From Anaerolineales bacterium UBA7227 (GTDB lineage Bacteria > Chloroflexota > Anaerolineae > Anaerolineales > Villigracilaceae): DNA of 6,235 bases. The notes below the pieces were generated by a model. The model searched no databases, had not been told where the DNA came from, and saw nothing but the letters and a program-made list of their open reading frames with translations. Shown piece by piece: positions 1 to 4,470 of this stretch. The translations under genes and the position numbers were made by a program. The stretch is from the NCBI GenBank assembly GCA_002473085.1, contig DKTP01000093.1, forward strand, positions 1-6,235. Reading direction: 5' to 3'. Position 1 is the stretch's first letter, and each line of letters begins with the position of its first letter.

Positions 1-396
1 TTCGAATAACGCCAGCAATTTCTCCACATTCCAACCATCCAATTCTTCAGACGCCGCTTCACCTTCCAGCACAAGGTGACCATACCCCAACCAGGAAAGG
101 GCGCGGTGAGTATGTTTGGATGAATGAAAAAGCCGGCACTCTTCGAACCTGCGATATCGGATCCAACGGTCCAGCCCAAGACCGGCGCGCATTCCCACCA
201 GGATCAAAGCCAGAACAAGAATGGATAGGAATGTGACAGCGACTTCTGCCAACTCCACGCCGGCGCTGTGGTTGATTTTTTGGAAAATCCAGTAAATGGA
301 TACCACAAGCAAGCCTCCACACAGGATCAATACGGAGACCAAGATGGCGCGAACAATTGGGTGAATGTTACTGCGTTTGATAACGTTTCCAGCCAT
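1..396 (-). CDS. Two-helix membrane protein of unknown function (3' part beyond window)
   Basis: Translating the minus strand from the ATG at 396-394 gives 132 codons without a stop to the window edge, so the C-terminus is missing. The protein begins MAGNVIKRSNIHPIVRAI. It has two strongly hydrophobic stretches, about residues 14-38 (ending LLVVSIYWIF) and 47-69 (containing FLSILVLALILVG). The short N-terminus is basic and a basic/aromatic segment (LDRWIRYRRFEECRLF) follows the second helix, suggesting two transmembrane helices with both ends probably in the cytoplasm. After that comes a soluble stretch rich in Glu, Leu and Trp. I recognise no family. It is divergent from the HTH gene at 484, sharing an 87-bp intergenic region. 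No Shine-Dalgarno sequence precedes the ATG, and a -10-like TACAAT lies 10 bases before it, so the mRNA would have almost no leader. Its place on the element side suggests accessory cargo or an element maintenance function, which is inference. Confidence 0.6.
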   Translation of the reverse strand, partial: MAGNVIKRSNIHPIVRAILVSVLILCGGLLVVSIYWIFQKINHSAGVELAEVAVTFLSILVLALILVGMRAGLGLDRWIRYRRFEECRLFHSSKHTHRALSWLGYGHLVLEGEAASEELDGWNVEKLLALFE

Positions 397-405
397 AGGG
401 CGGCT

Positions 406-436
406 ATTGTAATAGAAATCCGAAATTTTATGTGAA
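406..436 (-). promoter_or_regulatory. Candidate promoter for the leftward membrane-protein gene
   Basis: Reading the minus strand, TTCACA (436-431, five of six matches to TTGACA) is followed after 19 bp by TACAAT (411-406, five of six matches to TATAAT). Transcription would start near 399, only a few bases before the ATG at 396. The spacer is longer than ideal. An imperfect inverted repeat, CGAA(a)TTT with AAATTCG, at 421-441 overlaps the -35 box and could bind a regulator. No experimental support is visible. Confidence 0.35.
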
Positions 437-447
437 ATTCGTTACAA

Positions 448-477
448 TTATCAGACCTGACCTGTCCAAGTTATAAT
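448..477 (+). promoter_or_regulatory. Promoter of the HTH gene, giving a leaderless mRNA
   Basis: A perfect TATAAT (472-477) lies 18 bp downstream of TTATCA (448-453, four of six matches to TTGACA). The usual +1 position, about seven bases past the -10 box, falls on the ATG at 484. No purine-rich ribosome binding site precedes that ATG. The mRNA is therefore predicted to be leaderless. The -35 match is weak, so a regulator might be needed for full activity. Confidence 0.5.
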
Positions 478-483
478 AAGCGC

Positions 484-699
484 ATGGAAGATTGGCTAAC
501 CACCTACGAAGCAGCCCAACTCAGCGGGTACAACCCGGATTACATCCGGCAATTGATCCGATCCCAAAAGGTGATTGGAAGAAAATGGGGACTTTCCTGG
601 CAGGTACAAAGAAAATCCCTTCAGGAATATATGAAGAAGGCGGAGAAATTGGGAGAGCGCCGCGGCGCGAAACCGAAACCTGATTCCAAACGAAGATAA
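484..699 (+). CDS. Small helix-turn-helix (MerR/excisionase-type) DNA-binding protein
   Basis: This is a complete 71-aa protein. Residues about 4-50 (LTTYEAAQLSGYNPDYIRQL followed by IRSQKVIGRKWGLSWQVQRKS) match the layout of the HTH_17/excisionase fold: an opening hydroxyl/hydrophobic turn, AA-x-LSG in the first helix, Y-IRQLI in the recognition helix, then a Gly-Arg-Lys wing and a W-x-V strand. The tail (KKAEKLGERRGAKPKPDSKR) is very basic and probably disordered, suited to non-specific DNA contact. Proteins of this size and fold act as small regulators or as excisionase/recombination directionality factors beside phage and integrative-element recombinases. A serine recombinase lies 0.6 kb downstream, so either role fits: directionality factor, or repressor binding the palindrome at 740-767. 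The fold is well supported by the sequence; the role is inference. A dedicated intrinsic terminator follows the stop codon. Confidence 0.8.
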   Translation: MEDWLTTYEAAQLSGYNPDYIRQLIRSQKVIGRKWGLSWQVQRKSLQEYMKKAEKLGERRGAKPKPDSKRR

Positions 700-707
700 G
701 AATCTTG

Positions 708-732
708 AAGGGCTGGTTGACAGCCCTTATTT
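708..732 (+). terminator. Intrinsic terminator after the HTH gene
   Basis: AAGGGCTG (708-715) and CAGCCCTT (721-728) form a perfect 8-bp stem with a 5-base loop (GTTGA), followed by ATTT. It begins nine bases after the HTH stop codon. The T-tract is short, so termination may be incomplete. The -35 box of the next promoter lies in its loop and descending arm. Confidence 0.65.
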
Positions 733-744
733 CCATGCTATAAT
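717..744 (+). promoter_or_regulatory. Near-consensus sigma70-type promoter inside the terminator
   Basis: TTGACA (717-722, perfect) is separated by 16 bp from TATAAT (739-744, perfect), and TG at 736-737 adds an extended -10 motif (TGC-TATAAT). The predicted start is near 751. This is the best promoter in the window and would drive the structured leader, the 83-aa gene and the recombinase. Its -35 box uses the loop and arm of the preceding terminator. Its -10 box and start site lie in a perfect palindrome, so it is probably strong when free and shut by a bound repressor. Confidence 0.75.
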
Positions 745-767
745 TATCGTATTGATACGATAATTAT
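740..767. repeat. Perfect 12-bp inverted repeat, probable operator
   Basis: ATAATTATCGTA (740-751) and TACGATAATTAT (756-767) are exact reverse complements around the four-base centre TTGA. The palindrome covers most of the -10 box and the predicted start of the promoter at 717-744, the classical position for an operator that blocks RNA polymerase. A dimeric repressor is the natural ligand. The HTH protein at 484-699 and the 83-aa product at 957-1208 are the local candidates, or a repressor encoded outside the window. In RNA it would fold into a weak AU-rich hairpin. Recombinase accessory binding is another possibility. Confidence 0.7.
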
Positions 768-789
768 CTAAACAAGAACGGGCCGTGAA

Positions 790-938
790 TGTGCGTTAAC
801 ACACGCACGACCCTGACCTAACCCACCGAACTAGGCGGAGGGAAAGGCTGATGGCATTATATCAGCCTGAATTCATCGCCCTGGTGGGATTCTACTGGGG
901 CGATTCGTTCCTTCGGCCGGGAGGAAATGGAACGCCCC
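790..938 (+). promoter_or_regulatory. Structured 5' leader with three successive hairpins
   Basis: The stretch 770-956 has no convincing gene but folds well by eye. Hairpin 1 pairs 790-796 with 803-809 (GTGCGT with ACGCAC plus one G-U). Hairpin 2 is a nested rod: 822-828 with 882-888 (CCCACCG with TGGTGGG), 835-838 with 877-880 (GGCG with CGCC), and 845-852 with 861-868 (AGGCTGAT with ATCAGCCT). Hairpin 3 pairs 906-911 with 929-934 (CGTTCC with GGAACG) and, past a 5-base bulge, GGGG 897-900 with CCCC 935-938. An alternative short stem, TTCCT 908-912 with AGGAA 922-926, competes with hairpin 3. The ribosome binding site at 947 is left unpaired just after it. I do not recognise a known riboswitch class. 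It could be a cis-regulatory leader or a structured DNA site used in recombination or transfer. Confidence 0.45.
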
Positions 939-946
939 CACACTTC

Positions 947-952
947 AGGAGG
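947..952 (+). promoter_or_regulatory. Ribosome binding site that sets the start of the 83-aa gene
   Basis: AGGAGG, a full Shine-Dalgarno core, ends four bases before the ATG at 957. The in-frame upstream ATG at 927 has only a GGGAGG two bases away, and both lie within hairpin 3. The 957 start is therefore preferred. Confidence 0.6.
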
Positions 953-956
953 CACC

Positions 957-1208
957 ATGCTGCAATCAGCGCCCACGCAACAAACAACCACCCATGCAAA
1001 GGTGGTTTTCACCCTGACCCATCTCCGGCAGGAATGGCAGGAAGCGACAGTTAGCGCCAGCCTTCTTGAGACAAATGGGATTATTGGTCTCATGCTGGCC
1101 GATGTGATCAACGGACTTGGTTTGGACACGCAGGATCAACAGCAGATTCTTGGAAGCGACCTGTTCCGAGAACTACAGGACTTCCTGTACGCCCCGAAGC
1201 ATAGTTGA
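957..1208 (+). CDS. 83-aa protein of unknown function upstream of the recombinase
   Basis: From the ATG at 957 the product is 83 aa, with a Gln/Thr-rich N-terminus (MLQSAPTQQTTTHAKVVFTL) and a mostly helical remainder (LRQEWQEATVSASL, IIGLMLADVINGLGL, LFRELQDFLYAPKHS). It is slightly acidic. It has no signal peptide, no cysteine motif and no recognisable HTH. A start at 927 would add ten residues but has a badly placed ribosome binding site. The gene follows the strong promoter and structured leader and lies 68 bases before the recombinase start, so the two are probably co-transcribed. That arrangement suggests a recombination accessory factor, directionality factor or autoregulator, but no motif supports a specific job. 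I do not recognise the family. That it is a real gene rests on the strong ribosome binding site, protein-like composition and tight placement. Confidence 0.6.
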   Translation: MLQSAPTQQTTTHAKVVFTLTHLRQEWQEATVSASLLETNGIIGLMLADVINGLGLDTQDQQQILGSDLFRELQDFLYAPKHS

Positions 1209-1216
1209 TCTGGACG

Positions 1217-1237
1217 ACAGCCGCCCGGCCCGGCTGT
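1217..1237 (+). promoter_or_regulatory. Intercistronic hairpin before the recombinase
   Basis: ACAGCCG (1217-1223) and CGGCTGT (1231-1237) form a 7-bp GC-rich stem with a 7-base loop, nine bases after the 83-aa gene. The following TCTCTTCCCCC is pyrimidine-rich but has no real U-run, so it is at best a partial terminator. It could instead lower recombinase expression by attenuation or act as a processing or stability stem. Confidence 0.4.
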
Positions 1238-1276
1238 TCTCTTCCCCCAATAATTTTTCAATCTGAAAGGTGTGAA

Positions 1277-2953
1277 ATGAATAAACGTGCAATTATTTAC
1301 GCCCGTGTGTCCACGGACATGCAACGCGATAATTTCTCGATCCCATCCCAAGTTGCTGAATGCTTGAAGTATGTTATGGCGGGCAATTATTCATTGGTGG
1401 GGAACCAATTCGTTGATTCGAATACAGGCAGGGATGTTGTTCCCGAACATCCTGGCGCTATTCCTGCTTATGTGGATGATTTCACCTCGCGCGAATTATC
1501 TCGCCCTAGTCTGGATGCAGCGTTACAATTTCTTGAAACGCATGGATTCGATGTAATGGTGGTTCATGCATTGGACCGTCTCGCAAGAGATCCATATATT
1601 CGACAGACGTTGGAGCGCGAATTCAATAAGCGCGGCGCCCGGGTCGAGTTTGTTCTTGGGGGGTATGATGAAAGCCCGGAAGGGGAGGTCCGTAAGGATC
1701 TGGATGCAACCTTTGCGAAATGGGAAAACGCCAAACGCGTGGAGCGGAGTCTGCGAGGGAAGCATCGCAAAGCAGAAAGCGGTAAGTGGGTGCATGGGAT
1801 GCCCCCCTACGGATACCGCGTCGATATCGATGCTGATGGTGGCTTGGATGTTATCCCCGAACAGGCTGCCGTGGTTCAATTGATTTTCCGTTTATATACC
1901 GAAGACCATTATTCGCTTCGAGAGATAATCAGTATTCTCAATACGGATGGCAGCATCCCAAAGAAAGGCGGGCAGGCATGGGCAAAGTCCAGCATAAATC
2001 ATATCTTGGACAATACCGCCTACGCCGGATATTGCTTTTTCAACAAAACAAGGCGCGAGGGCACCAGGGATGTTTATAAAGATAAGAAGGAATGGATCAA
2101 GATCCCTGTAACTCCTATTATTAGTGAAGCAACATTTGAAAAAGCGCGCCAACGAAAAGAAGAAAACCAACGGCATTTTCGAAAACGACCAAAGCATAAA
2201 TATTTTCTCAATCGCTTAGTGGTGTGCTCTGAATGCAATCGTCCGTATATATCCCAATATTGTCCTCCGTCCAAACAAAGAGGTCCAAATGGGATTAAGA
2301 CTTATCGTCACAGGATAATCGCCGGGCACTGCATGAACAAGCAGTTTTCATGTCGAAGTGTCGATGAATATGTTTGGAATAAAGTTGTTAATATCTTGCT
2401 TTACCCGGAAGCCCTTGAAGCCGGTTATGAACAATCCATTGAATATCAAAAACAAATGATGGCAAGAAAAATAGCGCAGATCGAAACTTTGGAGCGCGCA
2501 TTGCAGAAGATTAAGCAAAAACGACAAAACCTTAGCAATGCTTATCTTGATCCAGATATTCAGATGTCAAAAGTGGATTATCTGAGTCAGAAAGGGCGAC
2601 TGGATGATGAAGAACGAATAATCGAAGAAGAACTTGGCAATTTACGGCAGGAAGTAAACTCAATGCCGCAACCCGCTGAATTGCAAGCGCTAAAAAGTTT
2701 CGCGGCAGAAATCAGCCAGGAGATATCTTTACATCAGGAAATTACCCTGGAAAAGAAAAGAGAGATTTTGGAGATGCTACATATCAAAGTAATCCTTCAC
2801 CCCGACGGAAAAATCGACCTGGATGGCTGGTTCAATGCTCCTGAAGATGATGGAAATTTTCCGGAAGAGACGCCCGGTGCAAATTCAGGTAATTTGAGCA
2901 ACGGCTTTTTGGGCCGTTCATCGATCTCGTCGGACTGCCGGACGCGGCGGTGA
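1277..2953 (+). CDS. Large serine recombinase (site-specific integrase of the element)
   Basis: The 558-aa product cuts and rejoins DNA at att sites through a serine-DNA intermediate. The resolvase domain (about 4-160) starts KRAIIYARVSTDMQ, with the nucleophile S12 and the active-site R10. The RPSLD motif starts at R76 and DRLARDP spans 100-106. The recombinase domain (about 165-270) contains GKWVHGMPPYGY and WAKSSINHILDNTAYAG. A zinc-ribbon region has C317 and C320 (CSEC), then C352 and C359. A coiled-coil segment rich in Glu, Lys, Leu and Gln (about 385-475) follows, as in large serine integrases. The ATG at 1277, preceded by GAAAGG, is chosen because family homology begins right there; the frame stays open to 1205 upstream. 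There is an extra stretch of about 20 residues before YVDDFTSRELSRP. The last 13 residues (546-558) and the stop are encoded by yifB DNA beyond the integration point, so the C-terminus depends on where the element sits. Confidence 0.93.
   Translation: MNKRAIIYARVSTDMQRDNFSIPSQVAECLKYVMAGNYSLVGNQFVDSNTGRDVVPEHPGAIPAYVDDFTSRELSRPSLDAALQFLETHGFDVMVVHALDRLARDPYIRQTLEREFNKRGARVEFVLGGYDESPEGEVRKDLDATFAKWENAKRVERSLRGKHRKAESGKWVHGMPPYGYRVDIDADGGLDVIPEQAAVVQLIFRLYTEDHYSLREIISILNTDGSIPKKGGQAWAKSSINHILDNTAYAGYCFFNKTRREGTRDVYKDKKEWIKIPVTPIISEATFEKARQRKEENQRHFRKRPKHKYFLNRLVVCSECNRPYISQYCPPSKQRGPNGIKTYRHRIIAGHCMNKQFSCRSVDEYVWNKVVNILLYPEALEAGYEQSIEYQKQMMARKIAQIETLERALQKIKQKRQNLSNAYLDPDIQMSKVDYLSQKGRLDDEERIIEEELGNLRQEVNSMPQPAELQALKSFAAEISQEISLHQEITLEKKREILEMLHIKVILHPDGKIDLDGWFNAPEDDGNFPEETPGANSGNLSNGFLGRSSISSDCRTRR
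2900..2918. other. Candidate att junction core (element/yifB boundary)
   Basis: AACGGC (2900-2905) and GCCGTT (2913-2918) are exact inverted repeats around TTTTTGG, centred on 2909. In the yifB frame a stop lies at 2890-2892, and family-like residues start only at about 2914. The expected Leu of the conserved Gly-Leu-Pro is not encoded before that Pro. The crossover should therefore lie inside the 7-base centre. Serine integrase att sites are imperfect inverted repeats around a central dinucleotide, which fits. Exact core and half-site lengths cannot be fixed without the other junction or an empty site. Confidence 0.5.
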
Positions 2954-4365
2954 AAGAGTCCGCGGCCCGCGTCCAGACGGCGATCCGCAACGCGGGGCTG
3001 CCCTATCCGCGCGAACGCGTCGTCGTCAACCTCGCGCCGGCCTCGGTGCGCAAGGAAGGTCCCGCCTACGATTTACCCATCGCCCTTGGCATTGTGATGA
3101 TGCAGGGCAACCTCAATCCCGAAATCGTCAAAGACGCGCTGGTCATCGGCGAACTGTCGCTGGATGGAATCGTCCGCCACGCGCGCGGCGTCCTGCCGAT
3201 GGCCGCCGCGGCGCGCCAGCACGGCTTCAAGCGCATCTTCGTCTCCGAGCAGGACGCGCCCGAAGCGGCGTTGATCCCCGACCTGGAAGTCTACCCGATC
3301 AACACGCTCTCGGCTCTCTACGGACATTTGGCGGGGTTCCGCCGCCTCGAGCCGTACCAGCCTTCCGGCGAAGAACCCGAACCGCTCTTCGTCCCCACCG
3401 ATTTCGCCGAGGTGAAAGGACAGGAGCACGTCAAGCGCGCGTTGGAGGTGGCCGCGGCCGGCGGTCATAATTGTCTTCTGGTCGGCTCGCCGGGCGGAGG
3501 CAAAACGCTGATGGCGCGCGCCATGCCGGGCATCCTGCCGGAGATGAGCCTGGACGAAGCGCTGGAGGTCACGAAGATCTATTCGATTGCCGATCAACTC
3601 CCCGCGGGGATGCCGCTCATCCGTCACCGACCGTTCCGCGCGCCGCACCACACCATCAGTCACGCGGGACTCGTGGGCGGCGGAAACATCCCCAAGCCGG
3701 GAGAGATTTCCCTCGCGCATCGCGGCGTCCTGTTCCTCGACGAACTTCCCGAATTCAGTTCGCGCGTTCTGGAGGTGCTGCGCCAGCCGCTGGAGGATAA
3801 GGTGGTCACCATCAGCCGCGCCAAAGGCTCGTTGACGTTTTTCGCCAATTTTCAATTGGTGGGAGGGATGAACCCCTGCCCGTGCGGCTGGCTGAACGAC
3901 CCCGTCAAGCCATGTACCTGCGCGCCCGCGGCCGTGACCAAATATCAAAAACGCATCTCCGGCCCGCTGTTGGACCGCATTGACATCCACGTGGAAGTCC
4001 CGCGCGTGGACTATGAAAAACTATCCAATGAGCGGCTGGGGGAATCGTCGGCGGTCATCCGTCAGCGCGTGGAGGCGGCGCGCCAACTTCAACGCAAACG
4101 GTTTGCCGACCTGCCCGCCGAAAACGCGGTCGCCTGCAACGCGGACATGCGGATCGCCGAGGTGCGTAAATTCTGCAAACTGGACGAGACCAGCGAATCG
4201 CTCATGCGCTCGGCGATGAGTCAGATGAATCTCTCGGCGCGGGCGTATCATCGCGTGCTCAAACTGGCGCGCACGATTGCGGACCTGGCTGGGAGCGAAA
4301 CCATTCAAACTCCCCACCTGGCGGAAGCGCTGCAATACAGGCCGAAGATTTTGATGTCGGCTTGA
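2950..4365 (+). CDS. comM: YifB/ComM family AAA+ ATPase, 5'-truncated by integration
   Basis: This is the Mg-chelatase-like ATPase family; the characterised ComM is a hexameric helicase that drives branch migration during natural transformation. Visible parts, numbered from the GTG at 2950: the rest of the N-terminal ChlI-type domain (about 1-125, VVVNLAPASVRKEGPAYDLP), Walker A GSPGGGKT (179-186), Walker B VLFLDE (260-265), sensor NPCPCG (from 308) with the cysteine cluster C310, C312, C322, C324, the LLDRID motif, and the C-terminal domain (SARAYHRVLKLARTIADL). Full-length family members have about 500-510 residues. Here 471 remain from the GTG, and twelve more conserved residues (PFIDLVGLPDAA) are encoded upstream without a start codon. 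About 30 N-terminal residues are lost. The GTG overlaps the recombinase TGA as GTGA, so coupled translation is possible. Its start region and much of the first domain strand are gone, so activity is doubtful. It could equally be called a pseudogene. Confidence 0.88.
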   Translation: MKESAARVQTAIRNAGLPYPRERVVVNLAPASVRKEGPAYDLPIALGIVMMQGNLNPEIVKDALVIGELSLDGIVRHARGVLPMAAAARQHGFKRIFVSEQDAPEAALIPDLEVYPINTLSALYGHLAGFRRLEPYQPSGEEPEPLFVPTDFAEVKGQEHVKRALEVAAAGGHNCLLVGSPGGGKTLMARAMPGILPEMSLDEALEVTKIYSIADQLPAGMPLIRHRPFRAPHHTISHAGLVGGGNIPKPGEISLAHRGVLFLDELPEFSSRVLEVLRQPLEDKVVTISRAKGSLTFFANFQLVGGMNPCPCGWLNDPVKPCTCAPAAVTKYQKRISGPLLDRIDIHVEVPRVDYEKLSNERLGESSAVIRQRVEAARQLQRKRFADLPAENAVACNADMRIAEVRKFCKLDETSESLMRSAMSQMNLSARAYHRVLKLARTIADLAGSETIQTPHLAEALQYRPKILMSA

Positions 4366-4403
4366 TGGAGGGCGGAGGCTCATCCCCATTTCAACCCAAA
4401 AAC

Positions 4404-4437
4404 AAATCGGCTGGCAGTTGATTCTGCCAGCCGATTT
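4404..4437. terminator. Bidirectional intrinsic terminator between convergent genes
   Basis: A perfect 14-bp stem (AAATCGGCTGGCAG 4404-4417 with CTGCCAGCCGATTT 4424-4437) encloses a 6-base loop. It lies between the yifB stop (4365) and the aminotransferase stop (4471), which face each other. Reading leftward the stem runs into TTTGTTTTTGGG, a good U-tract, so it best serves the minus-strand operon. Rightward the tail is only GATTTCC, weaker but with a very stable stem. Confidence 0.85.
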
Positions 4438-4470
4438 CCACTTCAACGGGACTCGCTTTTCCCCGGCGGT

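Larger units (their letters stand above)
1..2910. mobile_element. Recombinase-proximal end of an integrative element inserted in yifB/comM
   Basis: A large serine recombinase ends exactly where the yifB homology begins, and the 5' part of yifB is absent from the window. Base composition changes at the same place, from mixed or AT-leaning to strongly GC-rich. The element includes the recombinase, the 83-aa gene, the HTH gene and probably the leftward membrane protein. The right boundary falls within about 2906-2914. The left boundary and its att site lie outside the window, so size and cargo are unknown. A nearby HTH regulator and a repressible promoter fit an integrative element or prophage. 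Nothing here tells which, because no structural, conjugation or replication gene is visible. Confidence 0.75.

Noticed and set aside
59..322. An 87-codon minus-strand frame (MWRLACGIHLL...)
   Set aside because: It overlaps the membrane-protein frame starting at 396. That frame is open to the edge and gives two clean hydrophobic helices, whereas this one looks like out-of-frame translation.
740..767. The palindrome as the att site of the element
   Set aside because: It is over 2 kb from the yifB junction, is perfectly symmetric rather than imperfect, and overlaps a promoter, so an operator role is the better explanation.
1205..1276. Upstream start for the recombinase (24 extra residues)
   Set aside because: The added sequence (MIWTTAARPGC...) has no family match, overlaps the end of the 83-aa gene and includes the intercistronic hairpin. 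The resolvase domain starts just after the ATG at 1277.
3073..3990. A 305-codon open frame on the minus strand
   Set aside because: It lies antisense to the conserved AAA+ core of YifB, has a composition biased to Arg, Gln and Asp, and shows no domain.
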